From Arion vulgaris (Eukaryota; Mollusca; Gastropoda; Stylommatophora; Arionidae): DNA of 64,000 bases. Every line of letters begins with the position of its first letter. Position 1 is the first letter of the stretch. Under the pieces are notes generated by a model. That model was not told the origin of the DNA. It saw only the letters and a list, made by a program, of their open reading frames with translations, and made no database searches. Where the stretch lies: positions 41,738,789-41,802,788 of the forward strand of contig CM036768.1 in NCBI GenBank assembly GCA_020796225.1, read 5' to 3'. Shown here one piece after another: positions 34,970-46,235 of this stretch. The position numbers were made by a program, and so were the translations under genes.

Positions 34970-36668
34970 TATATATGGCCTTTATCGTCTGTACAGATGG
35001 TCAATTGGCAAGTGTTTCACTGTGACAACTTCTGAGTTTTCACTTGTCTCTCTTGTCTTTCAGCTCATCCCTAAGTCTCTTTTCAAAAGATTCTGCACCT
35101 TGCGTAATGTCGTTTGCCATATGTCTCGATCATCAGCTAGTGTCTTCCCATTTACTGGGACCGATAGAGAAGTTATTAATTGAGGCCTTGCAGATATATT
35201 TATATCTGAGCAGCGGTCTGCCTTGCTTTTCCTTTCCGAAAATTCACAGAACAACATTTGCTTTGGAATGCGGCCATTGTCCATTCTTCGCACATGTCCT
35301 AGCCATCTAAGTCTGCTACTGCTGAGCATGCCCATGATGGAAGACAAGTTTTCACGTTGCAGTCCTTCAGAGTTGGTTATTGTCGTACCACTTGATGTTC
35401 AAAATCTTGCGAAGACATCGAAGGTGACATATGTTAACGTATTCCCACATGCCTTGAGTAGGCTGTCCATGTTTGTGAGCCATTTAGTAAAGAGCTAATT
35501 ACACAGGCTCTATATATTTGAATTTCGACTTCAATGTTAATTTTGTGTTTTCTCACGCTCTCTTTGATAATTTGCCGAATGTAGTATCCGCGTTGCCTAT
35601 TCGAGCGTTTATTTCTTCATCAAGAGAAAATCTGGCAGTGACTATGGACTCAAGATAGCAACATTTTTGAATTGGGGTTAGATGGTTACCATTTAAAGTG
35701 ATATTTGTTGATGTGTTATTTTCCTGACATAAAACCACTGTTTTGGTGACACTTATAGTCAGAGAAAACAAGTCGCATGCCCTGACCATATTGTTTATTA
35801 GGGATTGCAGTGTAGCCTCACTGTGTGCAATTAAGGCAGTATCGTCAGCGAAAAGGAGTTTCTTGAGAAGAATTTCTATTGTTTTTGTTTCAGCACTTAA
35901 GCGAGCCACGTTGAAGAGTGAGCCATAAGATCTCGTGCGGATGAAAACATCTCCATCAGCATCCCCGAATGCGTGGCGTAACAAGACTGCGAAGAAGATG
36001 CCAAAGAGGGTGGGGTCAAGGACACAGCCCTGTTTGACTTCATTCTTAACCTCGAAGCTATCCGGTGTGACACCATCAAAATATATACTGGCTTTAATGC
36101 CCTCATGAAAGGAGGCGATCAGTTGGAGCAACTTTGGGGACAGCCGATATTTTTCAATATTTTATAAAGTCCTGCTCTGCTCACCGTGTCAAATGCCTTT
36201 GTCAGATCCACGAAAGCAATGAACAATGACTTTCTCTGCTCTCTGCATTTCTCTTGCAGTTGTCGAGGAGCAAATATCATGTCAGTTGTTGACCCTCTAG
36301 CGCTGATCCACATTGTCACTCTGGAAAAACACACTCTGCCAGTTTCTGCAGTCGTTTTGAAAGGACTAGCGCAAAGGTATTGCATGTAACACTTAAAAGG
36401 GAGGTGCCTCTGTAGTTGTTGAAGTCCCCCTTGTCCCCTTTATTTTTATAGAGTGTCACTATCTTTGAATTCCTCATCTTTTGACAAATTTCGACCACTC
36501 TCCAGCACTGCACAAAGAGCTTGTAAAGGAGGGGGCAAGAGGACATCCTTGTTATTCTGTTATGTGTGAGGATTGCTGCAGGAATATTATCTAGTCCTGA
36601 CACCTTTCCATTTGAAAGTTTGTTGATTGCTTCGGAAAGTTCCAACTCTGTGGGTTCGGCGTCCAGCT
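34970..36668 (-). mobile_element. Minus-strand RTE-like reverse transcriptase (5'-truncated)
   Basis: Read on the minus strand the order is: MELSEAINKLSNGKVSGLDN (36645 on), FNNYRGTSLLSV, then a frame change to ARGSTTDMIFAPRQLQEKCR and AFVDLTKAFDTVSRAGLYKI (first catalytic aspartate), another to NEVKQGCVLDPTLFGIFFAV and KLLFADDTALIAHS (catalytic FADD), then after 35553 a C-terminal SSSRLRWLGHVRRMDNGRIP block (35347-35060). All reverse transcriptase landmarks are present but spread over four frames. It is a different family from the fragment at 34575. It begins right at the edge of the broken 30-bp satellite. Confidence 0.85.
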
Positions 36669-36670
36669 CC

Positions 36671-36712
36671 TACCATTATAAGTAAACAGACAATATATCA
36701 TACCATTACAAG
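36671..36712 (+). repeat. Stranded remnant of the 30-bp satellite
   Basis: TACCATTATAAGTAAACAGA and a further unit match the array ending at 34306. TACCACTAT (34298-34306) and TACCATTAT (36671-36679) agree at 8 of 9 bases and may be the duplicated target of the intervening 2.36 kb. Confidence 0.85.
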
Positions 36713-36860
36713 TGGGTTCAAAGGCGCACGGGGACAACGACGCGCCAGGATTAGTGAGCCGATACTAATAAAGACCCTGCCCTCACCTTCTCGTTGTGAC
36801 TCTGGAAACAGACAGTGGTTCTAGTCTGGCTAAACGGGTAGGGTTCGAGGGAAAGCTACT
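36713..36860 (+). repeat. Dispersed repeat X, copy 1
   Basis: This stretch shares AAGACCCTGCCC, TGACTCTGGAAACAG and a GGTTCTAGTCTGGCTAA-like core with 63470-63595, in the same order. Both copies hold a C-rich and a G-rich arm that can pair. No coding content. Family unknown. Confidence 0.65.
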
Positions 36861-37690
36861 CTGGCGTGGGTAGGGATGCAGACGTAGTCACGTTGGATGG
36901 GATTCGCCCGCAACACAGACGAGCAGAATCTCAGAGTGACTATTAATGCATGTCTCTCCCGGTCAATAGGAAAAGCTGAACGGATAACCATAAAGGGTTG
37001 AGGAGTGCATCCAAAGAAGAGACGTGGGCCCGCGTGGAGCAAATCTTGGGCTCGAGATGAGTTGCATGTGGGTTTGCATAGGGCGAAATTAGGAACCTTG
37101 AGATGGGGGCCCGACTTGAGTCCAATGTCCAGACAGCTTAGAGGCTGGTAAATGTGAGCACGGTGAGAACTGATGGAAATGTTGGAGCAGGCACCAGGAC
37201 AGAGCGAGCACGCATGCGGGCGATGCAGGGGTGGGCCCACCAGTTGGTGGATGTGCATGGCTCTGACGGTGAGGGAGCGTGTCAGGCGTAGGGGTGAGCA
37301 GACCTCCCAAAGGTGCAGAAAAACTGGAAAGCCCAGCAGAGGCTTGAATCCAGAGCGTGTTTCCGCTCGTAGCGAACTACTACTGCCTTGTAGTTAGATT
37401 GGGGACAAGCAAAGGCTAGCGGAGCTGGAGGGAAGGAGAACCAAGTAGTCCAGAAATAGACCGGCAACTTGGGCAGATGACGCTCAACAGCGCAAGAGGC
37501 TAAGTCGTCTAAGGGTCGCTACCCTAAAAGAAAATAGTTGCCTCCTGCCTTGCAGGTTGGCTGGGGACAGTCAAAGGCTGACGGAGAGCGAACCCAGTAA
37601 ACGATGGTTGAAATCGGATACCTCGCCGAAGGGCAAGCCCTAGAGCTCCAAATCGTACTGAAGATTGTGACGTAAAACAAGCGTTCTTGG
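36861..37690. other. GC-richer unclassified repeat-like DNA
   Basis: This block is visibly richer in G and C than its surroundings. It contains two related segments, about 37376-37425 and 37540-37590 (both with CTGCCTTG.AG and GGGGACA-CAAAGGCT). A 142-codon minus-strand frame (37258-36830) has no recognisable domain and is rich in Pro, Ser, His and Cys, so I do not call it a gene. Confidence 0.45.
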
Positions 37691-38144
37691 CAATGGCTGT
37701 TTATATATCACAATAAGAATGATTAAAATGGCCGAAAAAAAACGATCCAGAGAGAGAGAGAGAGATGTGCCTCTTTGCGGAAATGCGTGTATAGCACTAA
37801 TGACACTTTTTGCATCGTAACTTTAAACTCATTAGAAATGTTATATCAATGTCTGTTTTGAGAAGTCAACAAAATGACCCAAATAGCCCCACATTAATTT
37901 CTGTATACGCCTTTAACCTAAAATCCGTCTCGCACTTATGACGTCATTTAATAACCACGGTCAAGCCCGAGTAGATTTGGTGCATGGAAAATGCAAGAAT
38001 TGCTAAAAAAACACGAAATTCGTCCTGAATGTTTCTATTTTTGTCACCAATGTACTACATGGCTGTAAATATTAGTTTTCTTCAACCAAGCCAACGAAGG
38101 CGTTCAATATATAGCACAAAGAATGCAACTTCTAAGTGGTATAT
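37691..38144. other. Intergenic, nothing recognised
   Basis: A GA run sits at 37750-37765. No motif-bearing frame or repeat is seen in the rest. Confidence 0.5.
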
Positions 38145-38660
38145 GAAACTGAGAGGGTAGTAATCCAGTGGATACCCTCACACTGCAAGATCAAGGTGAA
38201 TAAAGATGCTGACAGATTGGCTAAAGATTGAGCAGGAACTCCCCAAGATGACAACCTGGTTAGCTATGAAGAAGCAAAGACCATCGCCAAAGGGCACTAC
38301 AAAGAAAAATGGGATAAAAACACACTAAACACAACAAGAATGATGGATATTACCAATTGTCCAGGAGGGACTAGACAGCCATACTTCGCCTCCGGACAGG
38401 TCACAACAAAATGAGACACCACCTGTACACTAAATTCAAGAAAGGCACCAACGACCTGTGCTCCTGTGGCGTGGCAAGTATGACAACAGAACATATCCTA
38501 CAGAACTGCCCCCAAATGCAGATCTGAGAAGAAAGAGGTTTCCCACTTACACCATTTCCAAGACAAACTGTATGGCGTGGCTGATAATCTGAAGCAGACG
38601 GCTGCCTTTATTAGAGAATCCCAATCTAATGAGCACACAGAAGAAGAAAGAAGTAGATAG
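38145..38660 (+). mobile_element. Jockey-like fragment: late RNase H and C-terminus
   Basis: The plus strand reads VVIQWIPSHCKIKVNKDADR and LAKD, the histidine- and aspartate-bearing end of RNase H, then after frame changes LRLRTGHNKMRHHLYTKFKK, a CSCG...TTEHILQNC zinc-like motif and a TVWRG end. It aligns with the C-terminus of Jockey-like element A (11440-11690) and supplies the IPSHC block which that copy has lost. Multiple frameshifts and stops make it a pseudogene. Confidence 0.8.
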
Positions 38661-38789
38661 TATGATTGTTTGAATGGCAACACATATTTTGTAGCGTCGG
38701 GAACATGTGTAGTGACCATGCAGGTTTTCAAGTTATTGAATCAAATGGTTACAAAGATACACATTTTTATCTGTTGGCATGACAAGTTG

Positions 38790-39511
38790 AACGGACTATA
38801 GCACATGCATGTCTCTGACGCCTACCGTCTGATGTCAAATGTCGCTATGCCTTACCGATCACTTGTCAGATTAGGATCAAGGCTGTGTATGTCCCTATAT
38901 TTCATGCAGTCAAGGACAAAATACTGGAGCGAAGGTTTGAGTTGGGCGTCTGAGTAGTATGATACGTCTTCAAAGTACTTCTATGGGGTTAGATATCATG
39001 GCTCCAGTGATGATCCGTGAGACCTGATTTTGCACTCTGCTTAGCTTTATAAATTGTGTCTCTGATGTTGTGGCCCAGGCTGCTATGCCATACTCAACTA
39101 CTGGTAGGACTCTTCAAGTGTACAACCTATTCAAAATGCCACCATCTGGACCCCAGGTGGTGCCTGCTAGTTTGTTGATAATTTTCATTCTCTGCTTTGC
39201 TCTTTTTCCAGCTTTGTCTATCTGTGTTTTCCAAGTCAGTCTCCTGTCCATGGTGATTCCCAGATATGTTGGACATTCCTCCATGGGAGTAGGTGGTCAT
39301 TTATCTTGAGAGTTTCACCATTTGTTTCTTCTTGGAAATGCTGAAGACTGCCAAAGTGATTTTCTTTTCATGTATGGTGGGCAGCCAGGTACTGGTTCTT
39401 TTTTCTAGTTTTTGAAGTGCAACTTGCATCCTTGAGGTAGCTACTGCTATCGATTCTTCTTGTATCCACAGTGCTAAATCATCAGCGTAGATTGCACTGT
39501 GTACACATATC
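38790..39511 (-). mobile_element. Jockey-like reverse transcriptase fragment
   Basis: Minus-strand reading from 39511 gives HSAIYADDLALWIQEESIAV (catalytic YADD), then SRMQVALQKLEKRTSTW and further decayed post-palm sequence to about 38790. It closely resembles HSAMYADDLAIWSREES of element A. It begins abruptly at the YADD block next to a minisatellite unit. It converges with the preceding plus-strand fragment. Confidence 0.8.
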
Positions 39512-39549
39512 CTTACACAAACATGCATACTTGTCTCTCTCACATATTT
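39512..39549 (+). repeat. Isolated unit of the 37-bp minisatellite
   Basis: One unit (CACATATCCTTACACAAACA plus TGCATACTTGTCTCTCT) lies 650 bp away from the main array at 40196, so the array is interrupted by the Jockey-like insertion between. Confidence 0.85.
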
Positions 39550-40195
39550 TATCAGTTGTATGATGGGGAGTGAGAAGAACTGGCTGGCATCTACAACAAA
39601 AGCATTACGACTGCAATAATCAACGAAGAATGGTTGCACAGCTACCTGGTACCTCTGCCAAAGCCTGGCAAAGACCACACAAAAATTCAGGGCTATCGGG
39701 TAATCACTATGCAGAATACAATAGGCAAGTTGCTTGAGAAAATAATTGCCAGGAAAATATCCTGCCAACTAGAGAGATTACGTCTCCTTCCACCCACCCT
39801 TGGAGGGTACAGTCCAGTTTTATTTTTGTTCCAGGGCATGCAGGTGTAAGGGGAAATGAACGTGCGGATAGACTTGCAGGTATGGCTGCTGTCCAAAGCG
39901 GGCGAACAATGGACCTGGCTGATATTATCAATTCCTTAGGGAGAGAGGGCGTGTACATGATTCACGTAATAGCGATGAATCCACAACACTAACCAGACTG
40001 CAAGAACTCAAAGTTAAGTGTGGCTCGACAAGAACGCTATGTTGGCAGACAAAGAAGAATTGTAAACAACAAAGAACCGGTGTCGTTAGTCGTCACACGC
40101 TGATGGACATACTGAGGGAGAGATCGGAGCACTTATGGACTAATTTGTTCGACGTGCTGTGATGGTGATCCGACGACTAAACTAAAACTAAAAAC
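39550..40195 (+). mobile_element. Internally deleted Jockey-like element (RT start fused to RNase H end)
   Basis: Bases 39634-39800 encode an RT fingers segment, SYLVPLPKPGKDHTKIQGYR then NTIGKLLEKIIARKI and ERLRLLPPTLGGY. The next codons jump to the late RNase H: after a frame change, FVPGHAGVRGNERADRLAGM at about 39825-39890, followed by a C-terminal QRTGVVSRHTLMDILRERSE. The palm, thumb and early RNase H are missing without foreign sequence between, so this looks like an internal deletion copied as a unit. It ends in AAACTAA-like repeats and interrupts the 37-bp minisatellite. Confidence 0.8.
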
Positions 40196-40795
40196 TAAAC
40201 ATTTCTTACACAAGCATGTATATTTCTCTCTCTCACATATCCACACACAAACATGTATACTTTTCTCTCTCACATATCCTTATACAAACATGCATACTTG
40301 TCTCTCTCACATATTCTTACACAAACATGTATATTTGTCTCTCTCACATATTCTTACACAAACATGTATACTTGTCTCTCTCACATATCCTTACACAAAC
40401 ATGTATACTTGTCTCCCACATATCCTTACACAAACATGTATACTTGTCTCTTACATATCCTTACACAAACATGTATACTTGTCTCTCTCACATATCCTTA
40501 CACAGACACGTATATTTGTCTCTCTCACATATCCTTACACAAACATGTATACTTGACTCTCACACATATCCTTAAACAAACATGTATACTTGTCTCTCTC
40601 ACATATCCTTACACAAACATGCATACTTGTCTCTCTCACATATCCTTACACAAACATGTATACTTGGCTCTCACATATCCTTACACAAACATGTATACTT
40701 GTCTCTGTCACATATCCTAACACAAACATGTATCGTTGTCTCTCTCACATATCTTTACACAAACATGTATATTTGTCTCTCTCACATATCCTGCT
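40196..40795 (+). repeat. Minisatellite, 37-bp unit, ~16 copies
   Basis: The unit joins CACATATCCTTACACAAACA and TGTATACTTGTCTCTCT. As 37 is not a multiple of 3, all three frames stay open and produce His/Ser/Leu-rich protein-like repeats which are not genes. Copies are very similar, so the array is probably recent. Confidence 0.95.
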
Positions 40796-40796
40796 A

Positions 40797-41094
40797 TTCA
40801 AAGAAGTGTCCAAAAGTCTGATGCAATGGGAATCAGTGGCTGACGGCATTATCATTACCAAATTTAAAACTAGTTTCCAGAAGACCTACATCCTTATGTG
40901 TTTTGCACCAATGAACAGCACAGAAGAGGAGGAGAAAAACCATTTCTATTCACAACTGTGCGCAACCGTTGAGCACTAAAGCACTACATGTTGATTCTTA
41001 TGGGGAACATGAATGCCAAGGTGGGTGGCGATAATACTAGCAGGGAGAGATGGGAACTACTGAACGTGGGAACATGATTGAAAATGGTGAGCTA
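40797..41094 (+). mobile_element. RTE-like element (split), endonuclease part
   Basis: This is the apurinic-type endonuclease domain of an RTE-like element, plus strand. It reads KSLMQWESVADGIIITKFKT and a YILMCFAPMNSTEEEEKNHF block, then across a frameshift LILMGNMNAKVGGDN, the conserved asparagine/aspartate loop. It breaks at ENGEL exactly where the gypsy element is inserted, and continues at 49144 as YADFCASNEFVIG. The remaining parts of the element lie at 50036-51660. Confidence 0.8.
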
Positions 41095-41948
41095 TGTTGT
41101 AGTATCGGGGGTGGCTGTTGGTAGTATCGGTGGATTGTGGCGACAATTGCTAGTAGTATAGTGGTTCCTTTCTTTTACCCCTCCGATACATACATGCATA
41201 CATACATACAGACATTAGAGTCATTATATCCTCTATTGACATTTGCTGACGTCTGTTTCTTTCAATGACCAGACATATTGAATTGATGTAATTGGCGAGC
41301 CAAAGTATCAGGTAGTTCCATATTATATTATATTTTATAGAGAGTCTGGATTCCAACCCTTATGATCCGGTATACCCGTTTCAGTTTATGGCTATACATT
41401 CCTCTTGTGTTACATTTTATCTTGCCATTTATTCCCTCCTATGTATATTCATCCTGTCATACGTTCTTTCTTGTGTATCTTTCATTCTTCCCATTCCTGG
41501 CGGCCGTATTCCACTTGATGTTTCATTTTTATATTCATATAGATGGTCTTCTTGTTAGATTTATTATTCCATAGTAGTTAAAACAGTATTTCCCTTCCGG
41601 GACAATAAGAACAACATAGTGGACAAATTTGACTCAGTTGCAGATTCATATATTTATTGATGTTTCACAAATATATATACAGAACACGTCCGTTCGTCTT
41701 CATGTGTTTCGTTTGTCTCCCTATGTTTACTAACTGTTCTTACGCCGTCGCTACACATCTACGTCAATTGGTTTTACTACGTCAGGTCTCGTTTAGTGTT
41801 GCCATACTGCTTATAGTAGACAGATGCAGATTTAGTCCGCAAACACTACGGTCAGCTAATAAGAATATCTAAATATATACAAGCTACACACTAAGGCTAA
41901 CTGTCTGGACCATCAGCTACCACCTGGAGGGGGGGACTGGCTACTACA
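41095..41948 (-). repeat. LTR (3' LTR of the gypsy element)
   Basis: Begins TGTTGTAGTATCG and ends GGCTACTACA on the plus strand, giving TG...CA termini in both orientations. It is homologous over its full length to 48298-49139. No clear polypurine tract borders it on the inner side; the adjacent CCCCGGGAGACC is a poor match. Confidence 0.95.
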
Positions 41949-43095
41949 CACCCCGGGAGACCTCGCTGTCGTCACGACGGCGAAATACACCTAAGTGCAC
42001 AGGTAGAGTCCATCAGGGATATTAGAGTTGTCCGAGCTGAATGGGAACGAGTCACCACACGTCGCTAAACGTGTCTCAACAACAACTAATCTACAACAGC
42101 CAACCATGGTCGAAAATAAAGAAAAACAGGACGGGATCTCAGGAGAGCCAAGTTGAATGAGCTAAATGGGAAGAAGTCACCACACGTCGTGAAACGTGAC
42201 TCATCAACAGGCCATAGGTGACCATGGTCAACATCAACAGCAAACCCTCTGTGCGGAACCAAAGACTCAATGAATAGTCATGCATAAAAAAAAATGTCCT
42301 TGGAAACAGAAAAGGAGCGCCATATGTATCGTAAGGTGACCTAACAGCATATTCATTGTTCCAAGCAGTGCCAACAAACTTGCTAATGTAAGGTGGTTAT
42401 GCTTTGACATCCTATCCTCACACGTCGTAGGATGGGCGAGGGGCAGCTCACATATCTTGTCACTATCTCTATGTCATTCTTGCTTGTCAGTCTTGTCTTG
42501 CAATCTGAAACTAGAAACAAACAAGTTACAAATTGAAAATGAAACAAAATGTATAATGTTAAACTAATCACATTATATGACCTCCATGATTTAATATTAA
42601 CCAACCCCCACACCCAGGGGAATTATTGAACCTCTATTAAAAAATCATCATTGCTCTACTATGCATCATAGCAATGAAAATTTCAATATTATTGTATAAG
42701 TCATCAACGTTATCCGACCTCCATGAGGCGAAATTAACTAACCTCCAATTCCAGGGAATGGAAGAGCTTACAAAAAATCAATTCTCTCAGAGCCCCAGTT
42801 TATCGAAGTCCATAAAATGCTCCATCATAATTGGAGCCCACGTCTCCAATACGCAAGTCCACACAAAAAAAATCACAAATTAATCTATTAAAATCTCCAA
42901 GCATTTAATCCTAATAAAACATTTGGAGCATCACATAAATTTCCTGTGCATTTAACATCCAACCCCCAACCCCAAAGGAATAAATTGACATCCCAAATAT
43001 ATCAAATATATTCAATTCAACATAGTGGAACTCTTAGAGGCATCAACATTTACAATAGGACAAATATTTTATGGAGCCTTCATGAGGTATTAAAT
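41949..43095 (-). other. Gypsy 3' non-coding region with degenerate repeats
   Basis: No motif-bearing frame. Between about 42560 and 43110 several loosely repeated blocks recur (ACCTCCATGA, CCAACCCCCA, TATTAAAATT-like), suggesting an old tandem repeat of roughly 140 bp. Two CACACGTCG-containing direct repeats lie near 42050 and 42180. Confidence 0.5.
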
Positions 43096-44150
43096 TTATC
43101 CAACTATAAAATCAGAATTTTCACATCTTTTGATGTGTCGGCCGGATATTATCAGCCGAGATTGACCAGTACCGTCCACTGGAACTATAAAATAATAGCC
43201 TGAATGACCATCAGGCGTCTGTACCACACGGTATATCTGTTTGGAATAAAGGTTTCCTAACTTGTCGGCATCCCTATTATGGCCTATCCTTCTACGTATC
43301 AAGCTATTCGGTGGAACAATATCAATTTTCCTTTGTCTAACGTCATCTTTTTTATGGAGACGTGTTACTTTGTCACTGGCATCTCTATGGGTCTCCGCCA
43401 ATTTATTCCTGTAAAAGACCATATCATCTTTCTCCTGAACATCGGGATGAAATAATTCTTCCACGATAAAATGTATAGGCAGCTTGGGATGTCTACTATA
43501 AAGTAAATAGTATGGTGACCACCCTGTAGACGTATGGGGAGTAATATTATAACCCAGGACAACATTAGGTACATGACGAGACCATTCCAATTTATCCGAG
43601 TTCTCAAGCGAACGGAGCATGGCCAATAACGTCCTATTAAACCTTTCACATATTCCATTTCCTCTCGGATTATATGTCGTTGTTCTAGATTTTTTGATCC
43701 CATACCTCTGGCAAAGTTCAAGTAAAACCGAGCATTCAAACCCATATCCCTGATCCGAGTGCAATTTACTCGGAATTCCAAATTCTGGTATTCATCTGGA
43801 CTGAATCACATCTACCACCGTCCTCGCAGTCTGATCGATGGAAGGGATGGCCACGACATATTTCGTGAACACATCTGTCATCACCAATACATGTTTGAAC
43901 CCGCATGAATCTCTAGGGAATTCGATAAAATCCATGGCCACCATATCCAACGGACGGTGGGCTATCATATGGCCATAGGTTGTCGTAATCTTTTGTAGAG
44001 GTTTAGTTATATTACAAGTAGCACAGGATTTCACCAGGTAACGGACATCTCCTGCCATTCCACACCAAAATAATCGGGTTTTCACTAACGCCAGCGTTTT
44101 ATCACGACCTAATGACCTACCTCATGGATAGTGGACATTACAATCTGTCG
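43096..44150 (-). pseudogene. Gypsy integrase
   Basis: The domain is in two main frames. Minus 44085-43792 carries the zinc-binding end KSCATCNITKPLQK (the CxxC pair), then PLDMVAMDFIEFPRDSCGFK with the first catalytic aspartate and VFTKYVVAIP. After a stop and frame change, 43764-43096 reads LHSDQGYGFE (second aspartate), NPRGNGICERFNRTLLAMLR (catalytic glutamate) and a long C-terminal domain ending SGRHIKRCENSD. The full D-D-E triad is therefore visible. Enzyme role: insertion of the cDNA into the chromosome. Breaks near 43780 and around 44090 abolish expression. Confidence 0.92.
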
Positions 44151-44276
44151 TAGAGAGTGAGGTAAAATAATTTTCAGTGCATCATGTTCCTCTTCATCAT
44201 CTGTTCGTATACAAAGTAAACCCATTTTGATGCAAAATTTACTCTTGAATGACCACAACTGCTGTGCTTCCCGAGG

Positions 44277-45731
44277 TCAACCTGTTATGTCCACCAGATC
44301 GTCATCGTCTAGTGCTCCCAGTATCAACCGCAGCGTCGAATCCATATTCTGCAAGGAGTGCAACTCAGATAAACCATAAGTATGAAAATTCCCCCTATCA
44401 ATCGTTCCCATCGCCTGCACAACCAAATCACAGCCGTGAGAAAACGATGTCAAGACAGCAAGGTTAATCCCCACATCGCCATCTTCAGACTGAACATCAC
44501 GGTCTGTCTCGCAGAACTGATCAGGGGTAGGATATCTAGATATGAAATCTGCGTTCCTGTTCAAAGAACCCCTACGATGCTTAATCTGGTAATCAAAGAC
44601 ATCCATCTGAGCAAGCCATCGTTGTCAAATAGCATCCAATTGCGCTTTATTAGAAAATGGGAAACATTTATTATCTGTATAAACAGTAACTTTAGTGCCT
44701 AATAGATATAACCGACATTTCTCAGTCAAAGCCCATTTCAATCCTAAAAACTCTCATTTAAAACTACTCTTTATGTTCTTTTCTTCTCGACGAAGAGTTC
44801 TACTAGCATAGGCTATCACTTTACTTAAACCTTCCTGTTATTGACTCAAAACTGCACCCAGCTCTGTATAGGATGCATCAATATATAAAGCAAATGGCTT
44901 CCCAAAGTCTGGAAAACCTAAAATGGGAGACGAGGTCAGTTTGTCCTGAAGCTCCCGGAAGGAATTTTCACATTTGCTGTTCCACTTAAAATCAACTGTA
45001 CCCTTTTGCCTTCGCTGTTTGGTCCTCCCAGTCGACACAGAGTGATCACTAACCACGTCCAATAAAGGTTTAGCTATACGAGAAAATTTTGAAATACATT
45101 TTCGATAATAGCCAGCCATACACAAAAAGGCTTGCACTTGCTTAATGCTAGTGGGTGGACTAAGTTGCCGGATTGATGATATTTTTGACTGTTGGGTTTC
45201 AATACCCACACCGGAAATAGTGTGACCCAAGAAGTCCACTTTGTTTCTACAAAAGACACATTTGTCAGGATTCATTTTTAGACCTATCGTTCTTATTCTC
45301 TCCAATACATTTCCTAATGGAACCAAATGGTCAACAAAATTTCCTGAAAAAATTAGCATGTCATCCAAATATACAAGCAAAGATTTAAACACAAAATCAC
45401 TCATAGAGTTTTGCATTAATCGCTGAAAAGTCCCCGCGGAATTGGTTAAACCCATGGGCATACGCGTATATTCATACAGACCAAAGGGCGTACAAAATGC
45501 TGTTTTCTCTATATCCTCTTGTTTGATAGACACCTGATAATAACCACTAGTTAAATCAAGAGTGGAAAATAATTGATCACCGTTTAAGGAGTCCAGGTAA
45601 TCATCAATGCGAGGTAGAGGGTACGCATCTTTGATTGTCTTCTTATTCAGTTCACGATAGTCTACACATAGACTCAAAGATCCATTCTTCTTCTTTACCA
45701 ATACTAGTGGTGCACAGCGAAACACGTACAA
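44277..45731 (-). pseudogene. Gypsy reverse transcriptase and RNase H
   Basis: Minus 45731-44838 is open for 297 codons: APLVLVKKKNGSLSLCVDYR, the STLDLTSGYYQV block (first aspartate), MPMGLTNSAGTFQRLMQN, the catalytic SLLVYLDDMLIFS, VDFLGHTISGVG, and the start of RNase H at FALYIDASYTELGAVLSQ. A stop follows; RNase H continues in pieces and minus 44606-44277 holds its end, MDVFDYQIKHRRGSLNRNAD. Immediately upstream of the first residues the Penelope copy C intrudes, so the N-terminal RT fingers are missing. The enzyme copies element RNA in the cytoplasm. Confidence 0.93.
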
Positions 45732-46190
45732 AGTACTATAGTTTTACAAAATACAGAAACAGTGACAATAAACAGCAACGTTTCGACCAACAAGGCTTTT
45801 ATCAAGCAAACGAACAAACAGGAGTGACAAATTAAAATGAAACACAAATGGACTACCAAATACAAACGCATCTAAGGAAAATCTGGAATAAAAACGAATA
45901 ACGAAATAAATGTAACACAAAAACACACATAAAAACTAGAAATAGAACGGAAAAGAAACAATGAAACATCTAGTAAATATATAACTTGAATACATGCAAC
46001 ATATACCCATATAGATTACAAAGCATGGGAAGAGAAAGTACTAAGAAGCATAAGAATGTAATACGTTGAGCCCGCGTGGTCGCAAGGTACCATACAAAGA
46101 AATCAACCGATTCTCCAGAGCAAATCGACTACGATCATCAGAGGAACATGATCGGATGGCTGTGACCTGGACATCTCAAGCTCCTGAATT
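45722..46190 (-). mobile_element. Penelope-like element copy C, inside the gypsy element
   Basis: Minus-strand copy aligned with PLE B from its hammerhead-like block (45761-45809) through the 3' untranslated part to the GIY-YIG C-terminus (SRSQPSDHVP-encoding region, 46190). It is 5'-truncated within the endonuclease end, so almost all coding sequence is absent. It separates gypsy protease from reverse transcriptase and replaces part of that junction. A ~45-bp piece of RTE-like sequence lies at its upstream edge (46191-46230). Confidence 0.88.
45761..45809 (-). ncRNA. Hammerhead-like ribozyme remnant in PLE C
   Basis: Same block as 5781-5830: minus-strand TTGATAA, short GCC/GGT stem, GAAACG, and a GTC site. 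It is degenerate in the same core positions as copy B, so the changes may be ancestral to this family. Confidence 0.35.
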
Positions 46191-46235
46191 TCATACCATC
46201 TCAATCCCTCTATCCTACGTAAACATCCATTTACG
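46191..46235 (-). mobile_element. 45-bp RTE-like fragment at the PLE C junction
   Basis: The minus strand encodes VNGCLRRIEGLRWYE, matching INWCLRRIEGIRWYD of the RTE-like element at 327-380. It is bounded by gypsy protease sequence on one side and Penelope on the other. It may be filler copied during insertion or a template jump. Confidence 0.6.

Noticed and set aside
36830..37258. 142-codon minus-strand frame
   Set aside because: No recognisable domain and GC-rich composition that makes long open frames likely by chance.
40216..40979. His/Ser-rich repeat protein frames
   Set aside because: Products of the 37-bp minisatellite. The real coding trace at the right end is the RTE endonuclease.
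44249..44702. Plus-strand frames opposite the gypsy RNase H region
   Set aside because: Shadows of the minus-strand pol sequence without motifs of their own.
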